A stretch of DNA of 64,000 nucleotides, taken from contig NZ_JAEMNV010000003.1 of assembly GCF_016482825.1 (NCBI RefSeq), positions 62,001 through 126,000 of the forward strand. The letters run 5' to 3'. The position numbers and the translations under genes are program-made. Below are positions 18,111 through 27,567 of the stretch, piece after piece; the stretch's first letter is position 1; every line of letters begins with the position of its first letter. Origin of the DNA: Antrihabitans stalagmiti. Lineage in GTDB: Bacteria > Actinomycetota > Actinomycetes > Mycobacteriales > Mycobacteriaceae. The notes below the pieces were generated by a model. That model did no database searches. It was not told the origin of the DNA and worked only from the letters and a program-made list of their open reading frames with translations.

Positions 18111-18914
18111 TCACGCGTTGACGGGCAGTGCGACTACAACCTCGTGTTCGTTCGAGGGTAGGTAGTGCACCGTGACGATCCTGCCGACCTGCACGTGCTG
18201 TGCTGCGCCCGGCGGCAGAAACTTCTCGACGCGGGTGGTGAACATCGAGCCGTCTGGACGGGTAACCGCAAGGCCGAGTTCGATTTTGGAGCTACCGTTG
18301 CGGATTTCGCCGGGGACGTTCAGGCTCTGAACCACCGCGGATGCGACGACGCCACGTGCTGCGATGTCCAGCTTCTCGGGTGTGGTGACGCCTTTTCGGA
18401 TCATGGCCTGATCGATGACGTACTGAGCCTGGGACCGGTCGGCCGAGCGATCGACCTCGACGCGGTCGGTACGTTCCGGAAGATAGCGCACCGGAAGTAC
18501 GACGCCGGGACGTAGAAGTGCCAACTCTGTGAACGGCACGATCATCTTTGCGTACGAGTCGAAGATCTTGCCGTCCGCGCTTTCGACGTGAAAGTCGATT
18601 CGAACTTCGGGCTGATCGTTGAGCCTCATGCCGGTCTGCCTGACCGCTCGGATCGTGCCGATGCCGATCAAGCCGCGCTGATATGCGGCGCTGTTGCGGC
18701 CGGTCAAGGCAGACATGATGCTGTCGCCGGTGAAGGCAAAGGCAAAAATGAGTGCGGCGACGGCGACGATCGGCAGTGCCATCAGTCCGTTCGCCCAGGC
18801 GAGGGTGCCGGTGTCGTACGGCGACGAGGACTGATAGGTCAGCCCGTTCCACAGGTAGTAGCCGAACGCGAGAACCGCGAATCCGACTGCTGAGCCTCGG
18901 ACGATGTTCTTCAT
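18111..18914 (-). CDS. Membrane-anchored protein with a duplicated domain, unknown function
   Basis: A 267-aa protein with two N-terminal membrane helices (about residues 5-22 and 36-60), followed by two copies of an approximately 80-residue unit. Each copy runs from a GxIGxGxIRAV/GVVASAVV-type strand to a (V)xVxYLPxxxxxVxV ending (VVLPVRYLPERTDRVEV and IVTVHYLPSNEHEVVV), so it is an internal duplication. I do not recognise the family by name. The start at 18914 has GAAGGA in front; the upstream frame crosses a hairpin. The soluble part probably faces outward. Confidence 0.7.
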   Translation of the reverse strand: MKNIVRGSAVGFAVLAFGYYLWNGLTYQSSSPYDTGTLAWANGLMALPIVAVAALIFAFAFTGDSIMSALTGRNSAAYQRGLIGIGTIRAVRQTGMRLNDQPEVRIDFHVESADGKIFDSYAKMIVPFTELALLRPGVVLPVRYLPERTDRVEVDRSADRSQAQYVIDQAMIRKGVTTPEKLDIAARGVVASAVVQSLNVPGEIRNGSSKIELGLAVTRPDGSMFTTRVEKFLPPGAAQHVQVGRIVTVHYLPSNEHEVVVALPVNA

Positions 18915-18955
18915 GATGATTCCTTCGTGTGAGTACGTCGGTGGTGGTCGCGCAA

Positions 18956-18992
18956 CGCGCGGGTTCACCTGGTGGACAGGGGAACCCGCGCG
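18956..18992. terminator. Terminator hairpin after the LpqH-like gene
   Basis: CGCGCGGGTTC (18956-18966) and GAACCCGCGCG (18982-18992) form a perfect 11-bp stem with extra CCT/AGG pairing inside. It lies just downstream of the leftward LpqH-like gene and before the next leftward gene. Confidence 0.7.
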
Positions 18993-19014
18993 CAATCGGG
19001 GTGGGCAGCCGGGA

Positions 19015-19539
19015 TCAGCCAACGATGGTCGAGCACGCGAAGGTAATATCGAACTTGATGGTGTTCACCGCTGTCGGATTGGTCAGGTCCGGCGTTCCGA
19101 CGCCTTCGCCGGTGATGGTGAAGGTGTTGCCGTCCTTCGAAAGCTGTGCCGATCCTCCGGGTGCGCCCTGGCCGTAGCCGACCGCGTAGGGGAGGCCGTT
19201 CGATCCGCCCTTGTCGCCGGCGATGCCGACAGCCTGGACCGTGTCGCCGTTGAGAGTCGCACTGACTGCGAGGTTGCCGTAGGTGGCGTTGCTCAGGTCG
19301 GTCAAGGCGAGTGCCAACGTGTCACCCTGCTTAGCGCAGTTGGTCTCGAACTTCGCGTCGATGGCCTTGCCGTCGACCGACGCGGCGGACGATCCGCCTG
19401 CAGGCTTCGTGTCCGACGCCGAGTTCGGCGTGGAGCTGCCGGAGCTCGAGTCGTCGCTGCAGCCCGTGACCAGCAGTGCGACCGCTGCTGCCGCGGCGGC
19501 GAGTGCGGTTGTGTATGTGCGTACCGGCGTCTTCTTCAT
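19015..19539 (-). CDS. LpqH-like 19-kDa-type lipoprotein
   Basis: A 174-aa protein with a lipoprotein signal (MKKTPVRTYTTALAAA... LLVTGC lipobox), a Ser/Gly/Asp linker, then a compact domain with two cysteines (ETNCAKQG and TFACSTIVG). The run FTITGEGVGTPDLTNPTAVNTIKFDI matches the end of LpqH/19-kDa antigen family proteins. They are surface lipoproteins of mycolic-acid bacteria, and their precise role is unclear. The start at 19539 follows GAAGGACGAATC. A small GGGCGC-TCG-GCGCCC hairpin lies upstream at 19563-19577. Confidence 0.75.
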   Translation of the reverse strand: MKKTPVRTYTTALAAAAAAVALLVTGCSDDSSSGSSTPNSASDTKPAGGSSAASVDGKAIDAKFETNCAKQGDTLALALTDLSNATYGNLAVSATLNGDTVQAVGIAGDKGGSNGLPYAVGYGQGAPGGSAQLSKDGNTFTITGEGVGTPDLTNPTAVNTIKFDITFACSTIVG

Positions 19540-19698
19540 GATTCGTCCTTCACCTTCGTGAGGGGCGCTCGGCGCCCGTTCTCTCATCTGTTCGGCTCGC
19601 GGAGTGGAACCGATGAGAGAAACCTACGAAGCCGATTCGCCCTACCGATCCCAGGTTTGTGTGCCGCGATGGCGGCTGACCTCGGTTAACCTGGTCGA

Positions 19699-21057
19699 AT
19701 GCGGACGGGAACGGGGCGTGCTGCGGCCGGTCGTCGACCGCGCGGCGCGGTGTTGGACGAGGTCTGGCGGGAGCTGGACGGTGTCGAAGCACTCAGCGGT
19801 CCGCAGGGTGGACCGCTGAGCAGGACTGTGAAGCTCATCCTCGACCCACTTGTGATTCGACCTGTTCAGAACCCGTTGTGTGCCGGGCCGATCGTCACTG
19901 CTGACGGGGCTGTGCTGCTCGCGACGCGAGTCCATGCGTCGGCGGACGTGCTGCGGGCGAGCGCCGAGTGGTTCACAGTCCTCAAGCAGGTTCGGCGGTC
20001 GTTGCGGATCACCGAGGGCAATCCGCAGGACATGTACTTCCAACGGTGTTTCGAACTGGCGGTCACAACTGGTCGCCCTGATCCTGCAGGCTCGACGGCA
20101 ACAGCCGAACGCACGTTGCGCGAACTTCACGACGACACCGCTGGACGGACGACGCAGGCGCTCAAGGTTTATGTGAGCGAGCCCGCGCGGGCTCGCGAGA
20201 TCGCGAAGTTGATCGACATCGCCTGGCGACGGCGACCTTTGGCGGGTGGTAGCGATCATTCGGCGGAGGTTGCCGGTTTGCTCGATGTCGCTCCCTCAGG
20301 TCGGCTCGGCGCCGGCGGTGCTGCTGCCGACGAAATTTTCGACACACTGCTCGCTGCACACGCGGGAACGGGTTCGGGTATTCGGCTGTGGACGGCGGCG
20401 CTCGAGTACTCGGCCGCCGAGCTGGGGCTGTCGGCCACGGCAGTACCGCAACGACCGCAGGTCGGTACGACAGCGTCGACATCGACACTCGGTCTCCCGC
20501 TGGACCGCTCGCTGTACGAGCGGATCTTCACGGTGCTGCAAGGGTCGAGCGAGCGAGCGGACCTGCCGACCATCGCCGAACTGGTCGATGCCGAGATTGC
20601 TCGAAGTTGTTCGCCATGGGCATTTCTCGACGAATCACTGCGTGTCGCTGCCACGGTCGGCACCGCACTTGCGATCGGTTTGGTCGCAATAGGGACCGTG
20701 AACGATGGCGGTGTGACCACCGCCCATCAACTGGTGAACGGCCGCTGGCAGCGGGAAGCCTATGTGCTGCAGGCTCGTAGACTCGCAGTCCGCCCAGCGG
20801 ATGCTTTCGACGTAGTCAATCCGCTTACGGCACTGGCAGACGAACTCAGAACACCGTGGCGACCGTACCTGCGGCGACTGTGGGTTCGACTGCACGGACG
20901 TGATGTTCGTGATTCGACGATCTACGCTGCCGACGAGTTGTGGGACCTGCTCGACGGTGTCGCGCGCTCGGTCGTTCTCGACCATCGGATGCGAGTGAAA
21001 CAGGCGCTGGGCGCCACAGTCGGAATCCTCGACAGCAGCGAATCGAGGGCAAGCTGA
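19699..21057 (+). CDS. Unknown protein, first gene of the CHAT/TPR operon
   Basis: A protein of up to 452 aa that I do not recognise. It is soluble overall and mainly helical in character, except for one hydrophobic stretch (VAATVGTALAIGLVAIGTV, about residues 315-333) that might be a buried helix. The ribosome site before 19699 is weak, and a GTG at about 19749 (VLDEVWRELDG) is another possible start. Its TGA overlaps the ATG of the next gene (TGATG). Because it is first in a tight run ending in a CHAT protease, it may be a sensor, scaffold or substrate of that protease; this is inference. Confidence 0.75.
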   Translation: MRTGTGRAAAGRRPRGAVLDEVWRELDGVEALSGPQGGPLSRTVKLILDPLVIRPVQNPLCAGPIVTADGAVLLATRVHASADVLRASAEWFTVLKQVRRSLRITEGNPQDMYFQRCFELAVTTGRPDPAGSTATAERTLRELHDDTAGRTTQALKVYVSEPARAREIAKLIDIAWRRRPLAGGSDHSAEVAGLLDVAPSGRLGAGGAAADEIFDTLLAAHAGTGSGIRLWTAALEYSAAELGLSATAVPQRPQVGTTASTSTLGLPLDRSLYERIFTVLQGSSERADLPTIAELVDAEIARSCSPWAFLDESLRVAATVGTALAIGLVAIGTVNDGGVTTAHQLVNGRWQREAYVLQARRLAVRPADAFDVVNPLTALADELRTPWRPYLRRLWVRLHGRDVRDSTIYAADELWDLLDGVARSVVLDHRMRVKQALGATVGILDSSESRAS

Positions 21058-22082
21058 TGGCAGGAACGGTATTCGTGCAGCGGCCGACCGAGTCGATGTG
21101 GGTCGTCGGTCCGACCGCGGCATCTGCTGGCAACGCCGGAGCGGAGATCGATACCGCGGTCGTCGAGGTCGCAGGCGGTCACCTCGAGTGGCGGCTTCTC
21201 GAAGAAGAAGCAACTCCCACAGCGATATTCGACGATGTCGAACGAGCGCAGCAGTGGCTGTGGGCTGTGTTCGGTGAAGACGTCGCACTTGCGGTCGCCG
21301 ACTCCTCCGTCGGCCAATTTGCAAGTGAACCTGCTGCGCCGGAACTGGTTTCGCGTGCGCGTCGACTGGCTTATGCGCTGTGGGCGGCACGATGGTGGCC
21401 AGCGTCGATCATCGACGACATTCCGCCGCTCGACGCGGAACTGCTCGAAAGCGAGATCGGAACCCTCGTGTTGGAGTGTGAATCGATCGTCGACGACGAA
21501 TTCGATCCGGTGCTACCTCCGCGCTCCAGCAAAATGGCGTCCAATGCAGACGATTACGCGCTGGCAGCGGGGTCGCTTGCGGTGGCCGAGCGAGGCGGAC
21601 TGCTTGTGCTCGGGTCGGGTATCGGCGGCGTCGATTGGCGGCAGACTCCGCCGGGTGTCGTCGACGCGTCCGAGCGTGCTCTGACCTGGGACCTGTTCCG
21701 AGACAAGGGAACAACAACGATCCGAGTGGCTATCGTTGCGGCGCCCGACATCGATCCTGCTTTGCCCGAGTATCTGCATCCCCACGCTCGGATCGTCACG
21801 GAGTCGGCTTTGCTCGACCTGCCACTTCGCCTTCGGGGTGACACGTGGCAGGCTGACGCTGCCGCACCATCCGGTGCGGAAACAGCTGTTACAGTATCGA
21901 TCTCGGTGCCTGGATTCGGCACCGATCGGGCCGACGGTACAGGTGGTGCGGTGGTCCGCGAACAGGTTCGTACGCTCGTCCGGACCAGGCTGCGCCGAGT
22001 CTCGATCGCAGACCCTTCCGGCGTGTCGGAGGAACCTCTGCTCGCCGAGGTGGCGGCGGTCGCCTCGGACCTGGACTTCTGA
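21057..22082 (+). CDS. Unknown protein, second gene of the CHAT/TPR operon
   Basis: A 341-aa acidic protein without signal or membrane helices and without a family I can name. It has a Trp-rich N-terminal part (SMWVVGPTA, HLEWRLLEEE, QQWLWAVFGED) and a C-terminal part rich in beta segments (AVTVSISVPGFGTDR). The start overlaps the stop of the first gene, and the TPR gene begins 1 bp after its stop, so the product is almost certainly made together with the TPR and CHAT proteins. The function is unknown. Confidence 0.75.
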   Translation: MAGTVFVQRPTESMWVVGPTAASAGNAGAEIDTAVVEVAGGHLEWRLLEEEATPTAIFDDVERAQQWLWAVFGEDVALAVADSSVGQFASEPAAPELVSRARRLAYALWAARWWPASIIDDIPPLDAELLESEIGTLVLECESIVDDEFDPVLPPRSSKMASNADDYALAAGSLAVAERGGLLVLGSGIGGVDWRQTPPGVVDASERALTWDLFRDKGTTTIRVAIVAAPDIDPALPEYLHPHARIVTESALLDLPLRLRGDTWQADAAAPSGAETAVTVSISVPGFGTDRADGTGGAVVREQVRTLVRTRLRRVSIADPSGVSEEPLLAEVAAVASDLDF

Positions 22083-22083
22083 C

Positions 22084-23601
22084 ATGGCAGACCCGGGGCA
22101 GGACGAGGTCCGAGCGTTGCTCGAATCAGGTGCCGCTGCTTACGGCAACGGTGATATCGCCGGAGCGCTGCACGCCTTTCAGGAGGCGGCGCGCGTCGCC
22201 ACCGGCGACTGGAAGATCAGCGCGATGATCAACGCGGCCAGCATGTTCGACGAGCTCGGTGATCACACCGGCTCGATCGACACTCTTCGGTCGGCGCTGG
22301 CGAGCATGTCCGATGGACCGAGCAAGGTTCGTCCTGCTGCTCTCATCAACCTTTCCCAAGCGTTGCAGCACGTCGGTGAACTCGACGAAGCGCAGGATGC
22401 GCTGGAAGAAGCGCGCACGTTGCTGCTGGACCGAGACGACCTCGGTCAGATGCAGGTTGCCTGCCTGCTTTCGCTGACGGCTGTCGCCATTCATCGCCAG
22501 GACTGGAGTCGTGCCGCGGAAATCGCTACCGAGTCGTTGGCTGCGGCAGTTCATTTCGCGCCCGAGTTGGCCGTCCATCCGCTGATGAACCTTGCTGCAG
22601 TACATTTCGAGACGGGCAGAACGATTCTGGCCGAGGATTTCGGCGCCCAGGCCCTCGCCGCGTTCGAGACGACCGGCGACCAGAACGCCGTGGCCGAAAC
22701 GCAGCAGAATCTCGGCATGATGGCCGCACGGTCGGAACGCTTCGACGTTGCGGAACCACTCCTGGTGCAGAGTCAGAGCTATTTCGAACAGTCGGGCAAC
22801 GGGTATCGAGCTGGAATCGGCCGAAAGACGTTGGCGTTCCTCGCCGAGGGGCGCGGTGACCTTGTCCGCGCAGCCGAACTGTACGACCTGAGCCTTGAAT
22901 ACTTCGAGGCGTCGGGTGCCACGCTGGATGCAGCGGATGTCCGAACCCGCTTGGCCACACTGGCATTCGGACGGGGCGCGGTCGCCGACGGTGAGAGTCT
23001 CTTCGCCGACGCTTTCGCTGCCTACTCCGAACGTGGCCTGGGATTGCACTGCGCGCAGATCGACTTCTGGCATGCGAGTCTGATGGAGAAGCAGCTGGCG
23101 ACACACTCGACCGATCTCGGACTCGCGACCACGGCTGCTCGGTTGGCGGTACCGGCTGCTCTGGCGATCGATGCAGTCCGCTACACCCTGCCGAACGGGT
23201 ATCAGCGAGAGCAGTGGAACCGCCGGATCGCCGATCCTGCAATGAGTCTCGCTTTTCGGCTCGGCTATCGGTGTGGTGATGTGCGATTGGTGGCCGACCT
23301 CGTCGAGACTCAGTGCGCCGGTACAACAGTCAAGGCGGAGTCGAAACTGGCATCCGGATCGGTCGGTCGGTCGCTCAACTTTCTGGAACTGCCGCCGAGC
23401 CGTTCGCGAATCGTTGCCGGTTCGCTGCAGCTTGGCTCGGCTCTCGCGGGAGTTGCTGCGGGAGTTGGTCTGTCGGTCGAGCAGCCCGCGCGTCTAGCGC
23501 TCGACCGCGATGGACGAGTCGCGCTTGCGAAATACATCGATGCGGCTGAGCAGCGGTACGGCCGCGCGGTGCGCGACGAGAAGGTGTTGCGCGCATGGTG
23601 A
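22084..23601 (+). CDS. Tetratricopeptide repeat protein, third gene of the CHAT operon
   Basis: A 505-aa protein. Residues of about 5-330 are TPR-like helical repeats (for example AAAYGNGDIAGALHAFQEAARVA, HVGELDEAQDALEEARTLL, AELYDLSLEYFEASG). The C-terminal 150 residues are helical without clear repeats. It overlaps the CHAT gene by 7 bp. TPR proteins commonly gate or recruit CHAT proteases, for example in the type III-E CRISPR protease where both parts are one chain. Here the two are separate chains. A regulator or adaptor role is inferred. Confidence 0.8.
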   Translation: MADPGQDEVRALLESGAAAYGNGDIAGALHAFQEAARVATGDWKISAMINAASMFDELGDHTGSIDTLRSALASMSDGPSKVRPAALINLSQALQHVGELDEAQDALEEARTLLLDRDDLGQMQVACLLSLTAVAIHRQDWSRAAEIATESLAAAVHFAPELAVHPLMNLAAVHFETGRTILAEDFGAQALAAFETTGDQNAVAETQQNLGMMAARSERFDVAEPLLVQSQSYFEQSGNGYRAGIGRKTLAFLAEGRGDLVRAAELYDLSLEYFEASGATLDAADVRTRLATLAFGRGAVADGESLFADAFAAYSERGLGLHCAQIDFWHASLMEKQLATHSTDLGLATTAARLAVPAALAIDAVRYTLPNGYQREQWNRRIADPAMSLAFRLGYRCGDVRLVADLVETQCAGTTVKAESKLASGSVGRSLNFLELPPSRSRIVAGSLQLGSALAGVAAGVGLSVEQPARLALDRDGRVALAKYIDAAEQRYGRAVRDEKVLRAW

Positions 23602-24857
23602 GCGCTCCTACTGCGATCGTGCGGATGGCTGACGCGGGTGATGTCTACATCTCGTGGCGCTGGACACACGATGTTCTTTCGGGCGGCGTCGGCGTCGTGC
23701 CGGAGGCCGATGTCGTCGAGGCGATCCGGGGACTCGCAGCCGCGTTGCCCAATCCATCCGCACCCGACAGCCTCGAACAGACACTCACGCGCGGGGCGCT
23801 GAGCAGCTACGACGCCGAAGCCGAACTAGCCCAATTACTGTCGCGAACATTCCTGCCCTACGCGTTGGCTGCGCAGCTGCACGACCTGATGACCCGCGGT
23901 GTACGTCCGCATCTCCGCATCCAGCCGTCACCCCGGACGGCCCAGGTGCCGTGGGAGCTCATCGCGCCCGACCCGGACGTGCGTCTCGTCGAGATCGCCG
24001 ACGTCAGTCTGCTCGCTCCGATCAGCGTGACACAGGCTCCGGGGCGCCTGACCCGGCCGTGGGCGAGCACGAAACACTTGCCGGTCGTCGCTGTTCTCGA
24101 CCCCAAGGTCCCTGGTTTTCGTGCCGACTCGATGCTGGGTTCGGTTCTCGGACGACCTGATTCGGCAATGCCCGTCGCGGTACGGATGGCCACCCATGCG
24201 GAGGCCGGAAGATTACGTCCCGCCGTGTCCGATCCTGTTGCCGCCTTTCGGCGATCCGATATCGACCGCGAGTGGCTTGGCGAGGCGCTGCGGGCAGGAG
24301 CAGGCAGGCTGCTCTACGTCGGACATGTCACCGCCGCCGCACCGGAATCGGGTCAATCGGAGCTGGCGGAACTACATCTCGCGTGCACGGACTCGACCAC
24401 CGGGTTTGCGCAGGCAACTCGGTCGCATCGGCCCCTTTCCGCGCGTGATCTTCTCCTCGGCACCTACACCATCGAATCGGATCCGGTTGTAGGACAGGAG
24501 CTATGGCCGATGCCGAGCCGAGTTGCATTGATAGCCTGTGAAAGTGGTGGCGATGGGCGTTTCAGCGAGGCACTCGGCCTCGTGTCGGCGTTGATTCGCA
24601 ATGGATCCGAGCTTGTTACCGCCAGCCGCTGGTCCCTTCCGACTGATCTTGCGTTCACCAAGCTTGCGGGTGTGGCGTCCGGCGCGCGGCCGTTGCAGGA
24701 GGCGATCTGCGCGATCGATGCCGCACACGACGACGAGGACCCTGTGCGTTCGCTCGGAAGCTGGCAGCGTGAGCAGCTCGCTGTCTGGCGAGAACTCAGG
24801 ACGCCCGAGGTATCGCCGATCCTGTGGGGTGCGTTCGCGACCGTCCTAGCTAATTGA
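23595..24857 (+). CDS. CHAT domain protease (caspase-like)
   Basis: A 420-aa protein whose C-terminal two thirds is a CHAT peptidase. The family signature VPWELI is at residues 118-123, the catalytic His in RLLYVGHVTAAAP (His244), and the catalytic Cys in VALIACESGGD (Cys315). SPILWGAFATVL near the end is also typical. Both active-site residues are present, so it should be active. The N-terminal 110 residues are unassigned. CHAT proteins cleave specific partner proteins, often in defence or cell-death modules. It is the last gene of the operon; the next promoter is 45 bp on. Confidence 0.9.
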   Translation: MVSAPTAIVRMADAGDVYISWRWTHDVLSGGVGVVPEADVVEAIRGLAAALPNPSAPDSLEQTLTRGALSSYDAEAELAQLLSRTFLPYALAAQLHDLMTRGVRPHLRIQPSPRTAQVPWELIAPDPDVRLVEIADVSLLAPISVTQAPGRLTRPWASTKHLPVVAVLDPKVPGFRADSMLGSVLGRPDSAMPVAVRMATHAEAGRLRPAVSDPVAAFRRSDIDREWLGEALRAGAGRLLYVGHVTAAAPESGQSELAELHLACTDSTTGFAQATRSHRPLSARDLLLGTYTIESDPVVGQELWPMPSRVALIACESGGDGRFSEALGLVSALIRNGSELVTASRWSLPTDLAFTKLAGVASGARPLQEAICAIDAAHDDEDPVRSLGSWQREQLAVWRELRTPEVSPILWGAFATVLAN

Positions 24858-24901
24858 CCTATCGGTAATATACCTTCGACTCAGTCGATGAAGGAGTGTG
24901 C

Positions 24902-26515
24902 ATGACGTCAGCGAAGACGCGATCGTGGTGGGGTTGGGGCAACGTCGAAGACGCGGTCTCAGGTGAAGAACTCCACGGCCTGACCGCCCGAGCTGCGGCG
25001 ATGCTTCCCAACGCCGATCTGACGTCACACGAACCACCAGCCATCACCGATCTGAACCTGCCCGCGTCGCGGCTCGGCGTCCCCGCGACGCTCGCGACCC
25101 TCTGTTCGGACGACCCCGCGGACCGTGCAGCGCACGCCCACGGGCAAGCGTTTCGCGACGTCGTCCGAAATCTGCAGGGCGACGTGCACCACGTACCCGA
25201 TCTGATCGTCCGTCCGACCGATGAGAACGATGTTGTCGACGTGCTCGACTGGTGCACCCGGAGCAATATCGCCGTGATCGCCTACGGTGGCGGTACTTCG
25301 GTGGTCGGTGGTATCGAACCGCGGATCGACGGTGACTACCAGGGCGTTGTCACACTGGATCTCGGCGGGCTCGACCAGGTGCTCGAGATCGACACGACCA
25401 GCCGCGCAGCACGCGTCCAGGCGGGGATCCTTGGACCGGCACTGGAAGATCGGCTACGACCAGAAGGCCTGTCACTGCGGCATTTTCCGCAGTCCTTCGA
25501 GTTCTCCACCCTCGGCGGCTGGCTCGCAACACGTGCAGGCGGTCACTTCGCCACGCTGTATACCCACATCGACGACCTGGTCGAATCGATGCGCGTCGTC
25601 ACGCCGACGGGTGTCAGCGAGTCGCGGCGCCTGCCGGGGTCGGGCGCGGGTCCGTCACCGGACCGACTTTTTCTCGGTTCGGAGGGAACTCTCGGTGTCA
25701 TCACCGAAGCCTGGATGCGACTGCAGGACCGCCCGCGCTGGCGTGCCAACGCATCCGTCGTATTCGACGACTACGTCTCGGCGGTGACGGCGACCAGAGC
25801 GATCGCGCAGTCCGGGTTGTACCCCACCAACTGCCGTCTGCTCGATCCCGTCGAGGCCTTCATCAACGCAGGAACTTCGTCGCAGGGCGGCGTATTGGTA
25901 CTCGCCTACGAGTCGGCACACCATCCGGTCGAGCATGCGATGGTCCAGACACTCGAGATCTGCCGAGAGCACGGCGGGCGTCTCCCAGATCCGGCTAGGT
26001 ACTCCGATTCGGCCGACACTCGTCCGGGTTCGGGGGCTTCCGACGCGTGGCGGTCGTCGTTTCTGCGGATGCCGTACCAGCGCGACGCTCTTGCGTCTCG
26101 AGCACTGATCGTCGAGACCTTCGAAACCGCTTGCACCTGGGACCGATTCGACGAGTTGCGCACCGCGGTGATCACGGCTGCGAACGAAGCAATTGCCGCC
26201 GTCGGCTCAGTCGGCGTGGTGTCGTGCCGCTTTACCCACGTGTACCCGGACGGCGTCGCACCGTACTTCGGTGTGTATGCGGCGGGTCGGTGGGGGTCGA
26301 CCGTCCAGCAGTGGGGCGACATCAAAGCGGCTGTGTCGGAGGCTCTTTCGAATTCCGGGGGAACGATCACCCATCATCATGCGGTCGGACGTGACCACAG
26401 GCCGTGGTACGACAGGCAACGCCCTGATCCGTTCGCCGCTGCGCTGACAGCCGCAAAGTCGGCACTTGATCCGTCCGGAATCCTCAATCCAGGAGTCCTG
26501 CTCGATCCACGGTGA
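24902..26515 (+). CDS. FAD-binding oxidase, alkyldihydroxyacetonephosphate synthase-like
   Basis: A 537-aa protein with a PCMH-type FAD domain (PDLIVRPTDENDVVDVLDWC, AYGGGTSVVGG, STLGGWLATRAGGH, FLGSEGTLGVITEA) and the C-terminal cap (YPDGVAPYFGVYAAGR, HHHAVGRDHRPWY, DPSGILNPG). The HHH segment is typical of AGPS-type enzymes. In mycolic-acid bacteria, such proteins are annotated as AGPS, but the real substrate is unclear. GAAGGAG precedes the ATG at 24902. A small dyad GGTA-ATA-TACC (24865-24875) lies in the short promoter gap after the CHAT gene. Confidence 0.8.
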   Translation: MTSAKTRSWWGWGNVEDAVSGEELHGLTARAAAMLPNADLTSHEPPAITDLNLPASRLGVPATLATLCSDDPADRAAHAHGQAFRDVVRNLQGDVHHVPDLIVRPTDENDVVDVLDWCTRSNIAVIAYGGGTSVVGGIEPRIDGDYQGVVTLDLGGLDQVLEIDTTSRAARVQAGILGPALEDRLRPEGLSLRHFPQSFEFSTLGGWLATRAGGHFATLYTHIDDLVESMRVVTPTGVSESRRLPGSGAGPSPDRLFLGSEGTLGVITEAWMRLQDRPRWRANASVVFDDYVSAVTATRAIAQSGLYPTNCRLLDPVEAFINAGTSSQGGVLVLAYESAHHPVEHAMVQTLEICREHGGRLPDPARYSDSADTRPGSGASDAWRSSFLRMPYQRDALASRALIVETFETACTWDRFDELRTAVITAANEAIAAVGSVGVVSCRFTHVYPDGVAPYFGVYAAGRWGSTVQQWGDIKAAVSEALSNSGGTITHHHAVGRDHRPWYDRQRPDPFAAALTAAKSALDPSGILNPGVLLDPR

Positions 26516-26580
26516 CGTTCGCACCGGCCCTCGCTTCGCTATGCTCACGCCAAGCGGGGAATCGGTACGGGGGAGATCGA

Positions 26581-27567
26581 ATGAGTACACAACGTCGGAT
26601 CATTGCCGCATGCGCGAGTGTGCTCGCTCTTGCAGGCTGCACCACATCGGTTGCGGGCACGCCTGCCGCGAAGAGCAGTCCGCAGGTGGCATATGCATCG
26701 AAACTCTCTCCGAAGGACCAGGCGACGCTGGCCTACTTCGCCGAGCTTCGAAAACTCGACCCGTGTGCCTTTCTGGACGAGGCGACGCTGAAGGATCTCG
26801 GCACCGTCCGCGAGTTCGCCGGCGACGCCTATTCGGCAGCGTGTAACGCGAAGGTCGAGGTCGACAGGAGCTCGAACAAGTCACTGGAGATATCGATCCA
26901 ACTCGTTTCCAAGGACAACGGTTTCACGACCGGCGCCGAGACGATCACGGTCGACGACACTGCGGTCGAGCAGAAGGTCGAGTACAAACCGGGAGAGTCG
27001 TCGGCCTCCATCAATACCTGCCGCAACTTGGTTGCCTTCGACGGCGACTACTCGGTGCTGATCTCAGTGTTCCGCCGCACCAGCGACGCAGCCTGTGCCG
27101 AAGCGAATCAGTTGATCGCACAGACGATTCCGCTGCTCGACACCCGACCGCAGCGAGAAGACTCCGGTAAGCGTAAGTCCAACACCGCGACCGCGGTGCT
27201 GGATCCGTGCGAAGCGCTCGGTCGGCTGTCCGAAGACGCCGATGTTGCGTTGACCGAATCGACCCAGCCGTGGGGATGCAGATTTACCGTCGACGGTGCG
27301 GACGGGTCCATCCAGTACTCCGTCAACTCGAACGACGGGTACGAAAAGCCCTACGACGGTGAGCGTATCGACATCGACGGTCACGATGCTGTCCGCACGC
27401 AGTACGGCGACACGTGCTCGGTCGAGGTGTGGGCGGGTTACCCGAAGGGCAACTTCGATCCGGTCGATTCCGACTACATCGCAACAACGGTTCGCGTGTC
27501 GTCGGACGACTGCGACAGTGTGGAGAACACCGCGGAGATTGCGGTCGGTGCCTATCTCGATCGGTAG
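26581..27567 (+). CDS. Lipoprotein of unknown function (DUF3558-like)
   Basis: A 328-aa secreted lipoprotein (signal peptide, LALAGC lipobox). It has two similar halves, each opening with a DPCA/DPCE motif (LDPCAFLDEATL and LDPCEALGRLSE) and holding paired cysteines, which resembles the DUF3558 lipoproteins of mycolic-acid bacteria. It is probably an outer-surface protein and the exact role is unknown. Its stop abuts the stop of the convergent lipoprotein gene with no spacer. Confidence 0.7.
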   Translation: MSTQRRIIAACASVLALAGCTTSVAGTPAAKSSPQVAYASKLSPKDQATLAYFAELRKLDPCAFLDEATLKDLGTVREFAGDAYSAACNAKVEVDRSSNKSLEISIQLVSKDNGFTTGAETITVDDTAVEQKVEYKPGESSASINTCRNLVAFDGDYSVLISVFRRTSDAACAEANQLIAQTIPLLDTRPQREDSGKRKSNTATAVLDPCEALGRLSEDADVALTESTQPWGCRFTVDGADGSIQYSVNSNDGYEKPYDGERIDIDGHDAVRTQYGDTCSVEVWAGYPKGNFDPVDSDYIATTVRVSSDDCDSVENTAEIAVGAYLDR

